From assembly GCA_002298125.1 (NCBI GenBank), contig DBMJ01000009.1, positions 1-31,567 of the forward strand: a DNA stretch of 31,567 nucleotides. Direction: 5' to 3'. This DNA comes from Clostridium sp. UBA701. GTDB lineage: Bacteria > Bacillota > Clostridia > Clostridiales > Clostridiaceae. How positions within the stretch are numbered: position 1 is the stretch's first letter; each line of letters opens with the position of its first letter. Below, piece after piece: positions 6,894 to 14,566 of this stretch. The position numbers and the translations under genes were made by a program. The notes under the pieces were generated by a model. That model was not told the DNA's origin, ran no database searches, and saw only the letters and a program-made list of their open reading frames with translations.

Positions 6894-8645
6894 ATGTTTT
6901 GGTTATTGCTAATACTGGGTGTTTTGCTTGTAATTTTATCTATTGTTTTTGTAGCTTACGTGGCGAAGGCTAATAAAAAAGTAAAAGCCATAGAGAGTAG
7001 AAGACTAGCATTTGTAGAAGAGAGAGAAATCGAGTTAAAAAATATTGAGGATTTAGCCCGTCAATGCATAAAGCTAATTGCTGATTTTTCTTTCTATGCA
7101 GAACAGATGTTTATTGATGTAAATGAAATAGTAAAGAGAACAGATTATTTGAGAAAAGGCACGGATAATCAATATAAGAGTATTGAACAGGTTAATTTGG
7201 TAATGGACAATGTACATAAGTATCTTCATCAGGGTTTTGAGGAGGCACAAGTGATTTCAGGGAGCTCGGTAACAACCTATGAGAAGGTATCAGAAAAGAA
7301 AGATGATGTATCAAGAGCCCTTAGGCACTTTAATGAAATAGGCTATATTTTAAAAGACACTAAAACCTCTGCAGATAAGCTTGAGACAAAATCTAAGGAA
7401 GCAGAAGAAATGGTAGCTTCTATAACTAAAATATCCAAACAGACAAACTTGTTGGCTCTTAATGCTACCATTGAAGCAGCAAGGGCAGGAGAGCAGGGGA
7501 GGGGCTTTAATGTGGTGGCAGGTGAAGTAAGAAAGCTCTCTGAAGAAACCGATGAGGTAACACAAAACATTATAAGACTTATAAAAGATATACATATAAT
7601 AGCCGAAGATACAGGTAAAGCTATGGATAAAAGTCTTAGCAATATAGAGGCACAGCAGTACAGTCTGGGTGGCTGTATTGAAGATATGGAGGATATTGAG
7701 AGGGCTACAAATAGTTCTTCAGAGGAAATGATGAGAATTTCTGGAAAAATGGAGGAGCTTGTAGTTCAATATGAGAACATTGAAAATCAAGTATCTCAAA
7801 TAACCTCGTTGGTACAGGAGATTGCTGTTTCTACTACGGAGGTTAATCAGTCCGTGGAGGAGGAAGCCCTAGAGATAGAAAATTTAAAAAAGGTTACAGA
7901 TGATTTTGAGGATAAAATTATAGACATATTAAAAAAGACCAAGAATTCTAACAAGAAGAGAGACAAGTTAATTCTTGTAACGTCACCTTATCCTCCCTAT
8001 GTAATATATAGTGCTAGTGATAATGAACTTAATGGTATAGATATAGAGATTATCAGAGAAGCCGTTAGAAGGTGTGAAATGGATGTGGATTGTAGGATAA
8101 GCACCTGGAATGGAGCCTTGAGGATGATGAAAGAGGGATTGGCAGACATTATTCCAACTATATCTTATAGTAGGGAAAGGGATAACTTCCTCCAATTCTC
8201 CTCAGATTTTAGGGGTAAGAGTAAATTCATCTTCATAACCACTAAGGAAAGTGATGTATCCATAAATTCCTATGAGGACTTATATAAATATACTGTTGGG
8301 GTTGTAAAGGATTATAGTTACAGCAAGGGCTTCCTAGAGGACGTGAAAATCAATATAGATGTAAGCATAGATGGAGAAGTGCTGTTTAAAAAGCTATTGA
8401 AGAAGCACATAGATGCGATTATTATTAATCAGTATTCAGGAATTTATCATATAAAAGAATATGGACTTTCTGATAGGTTGAGAATTGAAAAATTCTATCT
8501 TGAGGAGAACGAATCAGATACGCGCATTGGCTTTAGCAGAAAAAACAAACTTCAAAATGATATTTTAAAGTTTGAGAATGCTATAAAGGAAATGCAGCTA
8601 GATGGAACAATAAATGCAATAGAGAAAAGGTATATGAAACTATAG
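6894..8645 (+). CDS. Chemoreceptor with a C-terminal SBP_bac_3 domain
   Basis: A 583-residue protein. A single membrane helix (about residues 2-24) is followed by a long helical region with no obvious HAMP domain. The chemoreceptor hairpin tip is LLALNATIEAARAGEQGRGF (about 186-205). After a basic linker near residue 355, residues 358-583 look like a family 3 solute-binding domain: SPYPPYV, NGIDIEIIREA, GLADIIPTISYSRERD, and an AIIINQYSG segment. No second membrane helix lies between them, so the binding domain should be cytoplasmic next to the CheA/CheW-binding tip. GGAGGG at 6881-6886 supports the ATG at 6894; an in-frame TTG upstream is weaker. A terminator follows at once. Confidence 0.85.
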   Translation: MFWLLLILGVLLVILSIVFVAYVAKANKKVKAIESRRLAFVEEREIELKNIEDLARQCIKLIADFSFYAEQMFIDVNEIVKRTDYLRKGTDNQYKSIEQVNLVMDNVHKYLHQGFEEAQVISGSSVTTYEKVSEKKDDVSRALRHFNEIGYILKDTKTSADKLETKSKEAEEMVASITKISKQTNLLALNATIEAARAGEQGRGFNVVAGEVRKLSEETDEVTQNIIRLIKDIHIIAEDTGKAMDKSLSNIEAQQYSLGGCIEDMEDIERATNSSSEEMMRISGKMEELVVQYENIENQVSQITSLVQEIAVSTTEVNQSVEEEALEIENLKKVTDDFEDKIIDILKKTKNSNKKRDKLILVTSPYPPYVIYSASDNELNGIDIEIIREAVRRCEMDVDCRISTWNGALRMMKEGLADIIPTISYSRERDNFLQFSSDFRGKSKFIFITTKESDVSINSYEDLYKYTVGVVKDYSYSKGFLEDVKINIDVSIDGEVLFKKLLKKHIDAIIINQYSGIYHIKEYGLSDRLRIEKFYLEENESDTRIGFSRKNKLQNDILKFENAIKEMQLDGTINAIEKRYMKL

Positions 8646-8650
8646 AATAA

Positions 8651-8679
8651 AAAACCCCGCAATTTCTTTGCGGGGTTTT
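8651..8679. terminator. Bidirectional terminator between convergent genes
   Basis: AAAACCCCGCAA pairs perfectly with TTGCGGGGTTTT around a five-base loop. It serves the chemoreceptor gene (plus) and the exporter operon (minus), which converge here. Confidence 0.9.
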
Positions 8680-8695
8680 ATTATGAAGGTTTCTA

Positions 8696-10486
8696 TTATG
8701 CACCTTCGCTTAAGAAGCGATATTGTGAACTGTATAGGTTGTAATATAGTCCTTTATTGGCGATTAACTCCTCATGAGTTCCGCTTTCCACAATTCGTCC
8801 ATCATCGATAACCATTATTTTATCACAGTCTCTTATGGTAGACAGTCTATGGGCAATTACAAAGGAGGTTCTTCCAAAGAGCAGCTTCTGTATTCCTTTT
8901 TGTACTAGCTTCTCAGTAAAGGTATCTATATTTGAAGTTGCCTCATCTAGTATTAGTATTCTTGGGTTAGCAAGCAAGGCTCGTGCAAAGGAGATTAGCT
9001 GACGCTGACCTACTGAAAGTCTGGAACCTCTCTCATTTACCTCTGTTTCATAACCCTTCTCAAGCTTAGAGATAAATTCATGGGCATTTACTGCTTTAGC
9101 AGCAGCTATGACCTCTTCATCTGTAGCATTTAATCTTCCATATCTTATATTCTCCATAATGGTGTCGGAAAATAAGAAGGTATCCTGCAGCATTATTCCC
9201 ATCTGGGAGCGTAAGGATTCAATCTCAACATCCTTAACATTTTTTCCATCTATAAGCACTTCTCCCTGAGGAGTATCATAAAATCTGCTAATAAGATTTA
9301 TTATGGTGGTTTTACCTGCTCCTGTAGGACCTACCAGGGCTACAGTTTCACCAGCATTTACCTTAAAGTTTATCTTGTTTAAAACCATAGTTCCATCTTC
9401 ATAACCAAAGGTGACATCCTTAAACTGTACATTTCCTTTGATCTTTGGCATCTTCTCTACCTGACTTATATCCTCTATATCAGGCTTGATGTCCATGATG
9501 TCAAAAATTCTCTCTGCTGCTGCAAAGTTGGTGATTAAGGTATTGTAAAAGTTACTGATGTTCATTATAGGGCGCCAAAACATTCCAATATACATGGTAA
9601 AGGCAACAACTGTTCCGATGGAGATACCATCCCCAGCTCCCATAAGCTTTACGCTTGCCCAAAACACCACCACAGAGCCAATACCCCAGGAGGTTTCTAC
9701 CAGTGGCCAGAAGAAGTCTCCCAGACGTACAGCCTTTAAAAAGGCTCCCATCATATCCTTTACTAGCTTAGTGAAGGTAGCGGAGGTTCTATCCTCTACT
9801 GCAAAGGACTGTACAACCCTTATGCCAGAGAAGTCCTCATGGGTAAATGCATTGAAGTTAGATCTCTTTTGCCTATAGTCCATCCAACGTTTTCTTCCTA
9901 TGGATTCTATTGTGAACATAAATATCAATAGGAGAGGGAGAATGGCCATGGAGGCCAATGCTAACTTATAGTTTAATGAGAACATAACAATTCCAGTACT
10001 AATGAGTGCTATGATTTCAGGTATAAAGCTGGTAATACTATTGGTAAATAGCTCCTGCAAAGAGTTTACGTCTCCAATAACCCTTGCTAAAATCTTTCCT
10101 ACAGGACGATTGTCAAAAAAGTTAAAGGACAGCTTTTGTATATGAGTATATAGCTCATGTCTTATATTCAATAGGATCTTGTTGGTTATAGAAGCCATCA
10201 TGTTTATTCTAAGTCTAGAGGCATACATGGCTAAAAGGTTTATAACCGTCATGAAAATTCCTATGAGAACAAGTCCATATACATTATTCTTTTTAATATG
10301 CACGTCTATAGCCTGCTTTAACAGGTAGGGGTTTATTAGTCCTGCTCCCATTACAAATAAAAGTAAGAATAGAACCACTACAACCTTTAGCTTAAAGGGC
10401 TTTAAATAAGCTAACAGTCTGTTTAGGGTTTCTTTTTTATTTTGCTTTGACACAAACTCATCTTGCTTTACAGCATTTCTGGCCAT
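8696..10486 (-). CDS. ABC exporter half-transporter, BmrD-like (catalytically competent site)
   Basis: A 596-residue half-transporter with six predicted membrane helices in the first ~310 residues and an ATPase domain. Walker A is GPTGAGKTT, the signature is LSVGQRQ, Walker B is ILILDEATS with the catalytic Glu, and the switch His is in IAHRLSTIRD. It probably pairs with the upstream gene product as a heterodimeric multidrug exporter of the BmrCD/LmrCD type, where one subunit keeps the Glu and the other does not. The ATG at 10486 lies one base past the upstream stop, with GGAGGTGG inside the upstream gene, so translation is coupled. Expression should depend on the leader at 12257-12546. The drug range is unknown. 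Confidence 0.88.
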   Translation of the reverse strand: MARNAVKQDEFVSKQNKKETLNRLLAYLKPFKLKVVVVLFLLLFVMGAGLINPYLLKQAIDVHIKKNNVYGLVLIGIFMTVINLLAMYASRLRINMMASITNKILLNIRHELYTHIQKLSFNFFDNRPVGKILARVIGDVNSLQELFTNSITSFIPEIIALISTGIVMFSLNYKLALASMAILPLLLIFMFTIESIGRKRWMDYRQKRSNFNAFTHEDFSGIRVVQSFAVEDRTSATFTKLVKDMMGAFLKAVRLGDFFWPLVETSWGIGSVVVFWASVKLMGAGDGISIGTVVAFTMYIGMFWRPIMNISNFYNTLITNFAAAERIFDIMDIKPDIEDISQVEKMPKIKGNVQFKDVTFGYEDGTMVLNKINFKVNAGETVALVGPTGAGKTTIINLISRFYDTPQGEVLIDGKNVKDVEIESLRSQMGIMLQDTFLFSDTIMENIRYGRLNATDEEVIAAAKAVNAHEFISKLEKGYETEVNERGSRLSVGQRQLISFARALLANPRILILDEATSNIDTFTEKLVQKGIQKLLFGRTSFVIAHRLSTIRDCDKIMVIDDGRIVESGTHEELIANKGLYYNLYSSQYRFLSEGA

Positions 10487-10487
10487 A

Positions 10488-12224
10488 TTATACCACCTCC
10501 CCTTCAATTTCTTCAAAGTCTTTAAATTGAGCACAGTAGACATCGTAGTATTTTTTGCCTAGTGCTACTAGTTCACTATGAGTTCCTTCTTCAACTATTC
10601 TTCCATCCTCTACAAATAGAATCTTATCCGCATTTTTAACTGCAGATATCCTATGAGCAATGATGAAGGTAGTAGTATTAGCTTCTCTGCTATTTAGATT
10701 CTTTAGAAGCTGAAACTCTGTATCCATATCTAGTGCAGAGGTGGAATCGTCTAAGATTAGGATCCTAGAATCTCTTACCAGAGCCCTTGCTATGGCAATC
10801 CTTTGTTTTTGTCCGCCAGAAAGTCCTATGCCTCTTTCGCCTATTAAAGTATCATAGCCTTCCTCTAGTTCATCAATAAATTCAGCAGCGCAGGCTTCCT
10901 CACAGGCCTTAACAATTTCCTCCATAGAAGCATCTTCCTTACCAAAACGTATATTAGCTGCTACGGTTTCGGAGAAGAGGAAGTTATCCTGAGCAACTAC
11001 GGACATCTTACTTCTTAAATCCTTAAGCACCACATCTTTTACATCATGACCATCTATTAATATTTGGCCGCAAGCAGCATCATAATATCTCCCAATAAGG
11101 CTTATTATAGAAGATTTTCCTGAGCCTGTGGTACCCATGATGGCAACAGTTGAGCCAGCAGGGGCTGTAAAGGATACATCTCTTAGAATATAGTCCTCAT
11201 TATATTTAAAGGACACATTTTTAAATTCCACATCTCCCTTAATCTCAGGAAGACTAATTGCATTTGCCTTATCCTTTATTGTAGGCTCTACCATCATGAT
11301 ATTGAACACCTTTTTTGCTGAGGCCTTATTCTGTGCCAGCATGTTGGTAAGCCAGCCTAGCATTCTCATAGGCCATATAAGCATCCAGATGTAGCTGTTA
11401 AAGGCCACTAGTGTACCTATGGTGATTTTCCCATTCATAACGAATATTCCACCAACAGCCACCATTAACACCACAGAAAGATTAGAGAGAAACTCCATGG
11501 GTGGAAAGAACTTGGCAATAACCTTGTTTTGTTCCACATTTAAATCGTAGTTCTTCTGATTAAGATTTAAGAACTTCATGGCTTCATGTCTTTCTCTTGC
11601 AAAGGCCTTAACCAGGCGTACTCCGGCAATGTTTTCCTGAGCTGTAGTATTTATTACTGCTGCATGATCACTGATTCTTTCGTAGCAGTCGCCCTCTTTC
11701 TTCTCCAGCTTAAGAGCCAATATTCCTATAAAGGGCATGGTTATTAGGCATATTATAGTAAGCTTCCAGTTAAGATAGAAGAGTATGCAGGTAGCCATTA
11801 CAAAGTATATAGCATTTTCAACAAACAATCTCATCCCAAAGGAAACAGTTCTCCAGATGTTGTCAACATCCTCCCCAATTCTAGACATCAGCTCACCAGT
11901 ATTCATGTTGTCAAAATATGAATAAGGTAGACTCTGAATGTGATCGAACAAATCTTTCTTTAAATCCACACTGATTTTCACAGAAAGCACATCAAAGAGA
12001 TATTCCTTCACATATCCCATAACTGCCCTCCCCAAAGTTATTGCAATCATGGATATGAGTACAAAGGCAAGTAAGTCCAACTTTTGTTGTACTAAGATAT
12101 CATCAATCATTATCTTTGTAAGATAGGGATTGAACATATCAATTACGATAGATAGTAGCATTGCGAGAGACGGAATAACAAGCAATAGTTTATACCGCCA
12201 CACATACTTGAAAACTTTTTTCAT
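10488..12224 (-). CDS. ABC exporter half-transporter, BmrC-like (degenerate Walker B)
   Basis: A 578-residue half-transporter and first structural gene of the exporter operon. Membrane helices occupy residues 1-310; the ATPase has Walker A GTTGSGKSS, signature LSGGQKQR and switch His in IAHRISAVKN. Walker B reads ILILDDSTSALD: the catalytic Glu is replaced by Asp, as in the BmrC subunit of Bacillus BmrCD and comparable heterodimers. This asymmetry with the partner subunit is the main reason to call a heterodimer. GGGGGAGC lies just before the ATG. Upstream is a long leader with its own ORF and two terminators. In Bacillus, bmrCD is controlled through the bmrB leader peptide; similar control is inferred here from layout, not from sequence similarity. 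Confidence 0.88.
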   Translation of the reverse strand: MKKVFKYVWRYKLLLVIPSLAMLLSIVIDMFNPYLTKIMIDDILVQQKLDLLAFVLISMIAITLGRAVMGYVKEYLFDVLSVKISVDLKKDLFDHIQSLPYSYFDNMNTGELMSRIGEDVDNIWRTVSFGMRLFVENAIYFVMATCILFYLNWKLTIICLITMPFIGILALKLEKKEGDCYERISDHAAVINTTAQENIAGVRLVKAFARERHEAMKFLNLNQKNYDLNVEQNKVIAKFFPPMEFLSNLSVVLMVAVGGIFVMNGKITIGTLVAFNSYIWMLIWPMRMLGWLTNMLAQNKASAKKVFNIMMVEPTIKDKANAISLPEIKGDVEFKNVSFKYNEDYILRDVSFTAPAGSTVAIMGTTGSGKSSIISLIGRYYDAACGQILIDGHDVKDVVLKDLRSKMSVVAQDNFLFSETVAANIRFGKEDASMEEIVKACEEACAAEFIDELEEGYDTLIGERGIGLSGGQKQRIAIARALVRDSRILILDDSTSALDMDTEFQLLKNLNSREANTTTFIIAHRISAVKNADKILFVEDGRIVEEGTHSELVALGKKYYDVYCAQFKDFEEIEGEVV

Positions 12225-12256
12225 TTAAGCTCCCCCTTTTCATGTCAAAAATAAAA

Positions 12257-12277
12257 GGCCATGGATATCCCATGACC
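12257..12277 (-). terminator. Second attenuator terminator in the exporter leader
   Basis: On the minus strand GGTCATGG pairs with CCATGGCC (one G-U) around GATAT and runs into TTTTATTTTT. It lies about 30 bases before the first exporter gene, so it must act within that leader. Its 5' arm matches the arm of the preceding hairpin. Confidence 0.8.
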
Positions 12278-12307
12278 TCACAATTAATGGAAATAATAAA
12301 ATAAAAA

Positions 12308-12331
12308 GGTCATGGACATCAGTCCATGACC
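12308..12331 (-). terminator. First attenuator terminator in the exporter leader
   Basis: On the minus strand GGTCATGGAC pairs perfectly with GTCCATGACC around TGAT and is followed by TTTTTATTTTATT. It lies 19 bases after the leader-ORF stop. No gene enters from the left, so it only makes sense as a regulated terminator for the exporter transcript. Confidence 0.85.
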
Positions 12332-12343
12332 AGATAAACAGAA

Positions 12344-12364
12344 GTTTTGCTATGGTAAGCAAAC
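12344..12364 (-). promoter_or_regulatory. Hairpin spanning the leader-ORF stop codon
   Basis: On the minus strand GTTTGCT and AGCAAAAC pair with one bulged A around UACCAU. The TAG stop of the leader ORF (12350-12352) lies across the loop and 3' arm. A ribosome paused at the end of the ORF would melt this hairpin, giving a plausible link between translation and folding of the terminators. The pairing is seen; the mechanism is inferred. Confidence 0.4.
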
Positions 12365-12466
12365 CTGTGAGTTGGCAGGACTGAACATATTTTTGGGCAT
12401 AGTAATTCCGCAATTAAACATATTGATGCCAGAGGTAAACACTGCGGTAATTCTTTTAGTCATCAT
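12350..12466 (-). CDS. Leader peptide ORF of the ABC exporter operon (38 aa)
   Basis: An ORF of 38 codons starting ATGATG and ending TAG, between a strong promoter and two terminators. It begins MMTKRITAVF and ends SPANSQVCLP. AAGGCAGG at about 12476-12483 is a fair ribosome binding site about nine bases before the first ATG. Inside the ORF, AATTACCGCA (12443-12452) and TGCGGAATT (12404-12412) can pair, so ribosome position would change RNA folding. BmrB in Bacillus subtilis is the functional precedent: a leader peptide whose translation controls terminators before bmrCD. No similarity to BmrB sequence is claimed. Expected role: stalling by ribosome-targeting antibiotics permits readthrough into the exporter. 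Confidence 0.6.
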   Translation of the reverse strand: MMTKRITAVFTSGINMFNCGITMPKNMFSPANSQVCLP

Positions 12467-12517
12467 AATTCATAACCTGCCTTTCATAATATTTGCTTTT
12501 TCCAAAGCTATACAAAA

Positions 12518-12546
12518 AGGATAACATTTAAAAAATATTCTGTCAA
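12518..12546 (-). promoter_or_regulatory. Promoter of the exporter leader transcript
   Basis: On the minus strand TTGACA (12541-12546), a 17-base spacer and TATCCT (12518-12523). The perfect -35 predicts strong constitutive initiation, fitting control by attenuation downstream. The mRNA leader would be about 290 bases. Confidence 0.75.
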
Positions 12547-12590
12547 CAATTTAATAAAAATAAATTGGAAAATGGTAATAAAGATATTAA

Positions 12591-12618
12591 TTGACTGAAA
12601 TAATAAAAAGTATATAAT
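12591..12618 (+). promoter_or_regulatory. Promoter of the glutaredoxin-like gene
   Basis: TTGACT (12591-12596), 16 bases, TATAAT (12613-12618); the gene starts at 12642. It is divergent from the exporter promoter, with about 45 bases between their -35 boxes. Confidence 0.75.
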
Positions 12619-12641
12619 CCATATTAAGGGGAGGTGTAAAG

Positions 12642-12869
12642 ATGAAAAAAGTAGTAATTTACACAGCAGAAGGTTGTCCTTATTGCACTTCAGCTAAGGA
12701 GTATCTAGAGGAAAAGGGAGTAGCCTTCGAAGAAAAGAACACCAAGGAGAAAGACAATAGAAAGGAGCTTATGGCTCTTGGATTTATGAGTGTCCCAGTT
12801 ATTCTAGTGGACAATGAAACAGTAGTAGGCTTTGACCAGGAAAAGCTAGAATCACTGCTAGGACTATAA
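12642..12869 (+). CDS. Glutaredoxin-like thiol-disulfide protein
   Basis: A 75-residue thioredoxin-fold protein of the glutaredoxin/NrdH size class. The redox motif CPYC is at residues 12-15 (AEGCPYCTSAKEYLEEKG), the cis-proline loop is SVPVILVD (50-57), and the GF turn (VVGFDQEKLESLL) closes the fold. It would reduce disulfides in the cytoplasm. GGGGAGGTG precedes the ATG. It is a single-gene unit with its own promoter and terminator. No ribonucleotide reductase is adjacent, so an NrdH role is not shown. Confidence 0.9.
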   Translation: MKKVVIYTAEGCPYCTSAKEYLEEKGVAFEEKNTKEKDNRKELMALGFMSVPVILVDNETVVGFDQEKLESLLGL

Positions 12870-12878
12870 ATTAAATAT

Positions 12879-12910
12879 AAAACCCTTCAAGAGAGTTCTT
12901 GAGGGGTTTT
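12879..12910 (+). terminator. Terminator after the glutaredoxin-like gene
   Basis: AAAACCCTTCAAG pairs with CTTGAGGGGTTTT (one wobble) around a six-base loop, ten bases after the stop codon. The A/T flanks make it usable in both directions, including for the LacI gene on the minus strand. Confidence 0.85.
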
Positions 12911-12965
12911 ATATTCATGTGAGTAATATGCATAAATTTGCTAAGAATTCTTCAGTCACCTCTTA

Positions 12966-13994
12966 TTATTTGTGAATGAGTTGCTCAGAACCATTTAATA
13001 CAAGCTTTGTGGGTATTATAACACGCTTGCGAACATGCTCCCCCATTGAGGAGTTCTCGATTTTCTCCATTAAAAGCTTTGCTGCAACCTCACCCATCTG
13101 GCTTACAGATCTCTCGATGTAGGATATATGAATATCAAAGGGTTTAAGGTAAGCCATTTCATCAAAGCCTATAATTGCCATTTCCTCAGGGATTTTAATT
13201 TTATATTCTAGCAAAGTATTGATACATGCCTGAGTAAGTATGCTGCTGCCTACAAAAATGGCAGTGGGACGGTCCTTAAGAGCTAGGATTCTTTTGGTGA
13301 TTTCATAACCGCTTTCTAAATTGTAATATCCATTAAAGTTAAAACTAGGAGCAATATCAATACCGTTTTTTTCCATAGCGAGTCTATAGCCAAGAAATCT
13401 TTCCATACATGCTTTTGAATCAGTAGGGCCCATCACTGTGGCTATCTTTTTATGTCCAGCATTTATAAATGCTTGAGTGGCATCTAGGCCAGCCTTTACA
13501 TTATCCACAAACACTCCATCAAAGTTAGATAAATTAACATCTCTATCTACTATAACTACTGGTATACCACTCTGCTCAAGTTCCACTAGCTTCAATCCAT
13601 TTGTATTTTCCTGTTCTAGAGTGGGTGTTATAATCAAGCCTCGCACCTGCTGTTTTCTAAGCATTTGAAGGGAGGCATATTCGTTAGAAATATTCTCATT
13701 AGTATCACACATGGTGATATTGTAATCCATTTCACGTAAAACTGTACTAATCCCTCTCACAATATTACCAAAAAAGGGATTAAGAATATCTGGAACTATA
13801 ACGCCTATGGTGTTTGTTTCATTTAGTGAAAGACTTCTTGCTAAGGCATTAGGAACATAGTTTAATTTTTTAATTACACTTAAAACGCTTTCTCGTGTAT
13901 CAGGCTTAACTAGGGGGGAATTGTTAATTACCCTTGAAACAGTAGCGCTTGAAACACCAGCCACATTTGCAATATCCTGCAACGTAATACTCAT
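12966..13994 (-). CDS. LacI-family transcriptional regulator
   Basis: A 342-residue repressor. The helix-turn-helix is at residues 3-25 (ITLQDIANVAGVSSATVSRV), the hinge helix at about 47-57 (YVPNALARSL), and the periplasmic-binding-like effector domain runs to the end (TIGVIVPDILNPFFGNIV; IVDRDV; GFDEMAYLKPFDIHISYIERS). The ATG at 13994 is chosen: AGGAAGTG lies before it and the helix-turn-helix starts at once. It is divergent from the large operon starting at 14567, with three LacI/cre-type operators between, so it probably controls that operon and perhaps itself. The effector is unknown; a sugar or ketose derivative would fit the kinases in the operon. Confidence 0.9.
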   Translation of the reverse strand: MSITLQDIANVAGVSSATVSRVINNSPLVKPDTRESVLSVIKKLNYVPNALARSLSLNETNTIGVIVPDILNPFFGNIVRGISTVLREMDYNITMCDTNENISNEYASLQMLRKQQVRGLIITPTLEQENTNGLKLVELEQSGIPVVIVDRDVNLSNFDGVFVDNVKAGLDATQAFINAGHKKIATVMGPTDSKACMERFLGYRLAMEKNGIDIAPSFNFNGYYNLESGYEITKRILALKDRPTAIFVGSSILTQACINTLLEYKIKIPEEMAIIGFDEMAYLKPFDIHISYIERSVSQMGEVAAKLLMEKIENSSMGEHVRKRVIIPTKLVLNGSEQLIHK

Positions 13995-14036
13995 GGCACA
14001 CTTCCTAACCAAATATCAATTATTATTATTACCATC

Positions 14037-14065
14037 ATAATACTTTTTTAATGTGTAATAGTCAA
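14037..14065 (-). promoter_or_regulatory. Promoter of the LacI-family regulator
   Basis: On the minus strand TTGACT (14060-14065), a 17-base spacer and TATTAT (14037-14042); the gene starts at 13994. Confidence 0.65.
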
Positions 14066-14153
14066 TAATAATGTTATATTAAGGAGAATAATTCATAAAT
14101 TTAGCATTTAATTCTAGCTTTTTACAAGTTTTTCTTCTAGTCTGGGACAAAAA

Positions 14154-14167
14154 TGCAACCGCTTTCA
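14154..14167. promoter_or_regulatory. LacI/cre-like operator 1
   Basis: TGCAACCGCTTTCA, whose reverse complement TGAAAGCGGTTGCA differs from the site at 14410-14423 by one base. It lies about 90 bases upstream of the regulator's promoter, so it could serve autoregulation or looping. Confidence 0.55.
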
Positions 14168-14322
14168 TATGCATTATTTCATAATTTTCTAAATAAATTT
14201 ATCATTTTTGTATTGACATAGGCATATTTTCGTTATAAACTCAATATAACATGTAAAAACAACAGAATATTCACAAAAACTAAACAATTTATACATTGGA
14301 TAGCAGATTCTCTTCAAAATAA

Positions 14323-14336
14323 TGTAAGCGGTAACA
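14323..14336. promoter_or_regulatory. LacI/cre-like operator 2, beside the operon promoter
   Basis: TGTAAGCGGTAACA fits the CcpA cre consensus TGWAANCGNTNWCA at every fixed position and ends one base before the operon's -35 box. It could bind the neighbouring LacI-family protein, CcpA, or both; the two cannot be told apart by sequence. Confidence 0.65.
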
Positions 14337-14337
14337 T

Positions 14338-14366
14338 TTGCAACAACTATAAAAATATAGTAAAAT
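14338..14366 (+). promoter_or_regulatory. Promoter of the ATC-hydrolase/Liv/DhaKL operon
   Basis: TTGCAA (14338-14343), a 17-base spacer and TAAAAT (14361-14366). Operators flank it at 14323-14336 and 14410-14423, roughly 87 bases apart centre to centre, or about eight helical turns, suited to repression by looping. Confidence 0.6.
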
Positions 14367-14409
14367 ACAAAATATTTGTATAAAACTATATATATTTTTT
14401 AAATGTAAA

Positions 14410-14423
14410 TGAAAGCGGTTACA
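14410..14423. promoter_or_regulatory. LacI/cre-like operator 3, downstream of the operon promoter
   Basis: TGAAAGCGGTTACA, another full match to the cre consensus, about 40 bases after the expected transcription start. Binding here would block elongation or form a loop with operator 2. Confidence 0.65.
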
Positions 14424-14448
14424 AAAATATTCATCTTAAGGAGTTAAT

Positions 14449-14493
14449 TTGTTTAAAAAACTATTACAGGACTTGAGAAATTATGCTCGCTAA
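14449..14493 (+). CDS. Possible 14-residue leader peptide (low confidence)
   Basis: A TTG five bases after AAGGAG (14439-14444) opens a 14-codon frame, MFKKLLQDLRNYAR, ending in TAA. It lies in the operon's 5' leader, before the first large gene. The ribosome binding site is good, but the start codon is weak and the ORF very short, so chance is a real alternative. The rest of the leader (14494-14550) has only short hairpins and no recognised riboswitch. Confidence 0.25.
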   Translation: MFKKLLQDLRNYAR

Positions 14494-14566
14494 TCTGGTG
14501 AACCGTCCACCTAAAAGAACGGATCTATAGGCAAAGCAGATTTGCTTGTAGAATAAGGAGGTACAT

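Noticed and set aside
10488..12224. Non-functional ABC subunit because of the missing Walker B Glu
   Set aside because: Heterodimeric exporters normally have one degenerate site, and the partner gene keeps the Glu, so this is expected asymmetry, not decay.
12257..12331. Ordinary terminators for a gene entering from the right
   Set aside because: The gene to the right (12642) runs away from this region, so the minus-strand hairpins can only act on the exporter leader transcript.
14424..14566. Riboswitch in the operon leader
   Set aside because: Only short, imperfect hairpins are present and no known aptamer core is recognised.
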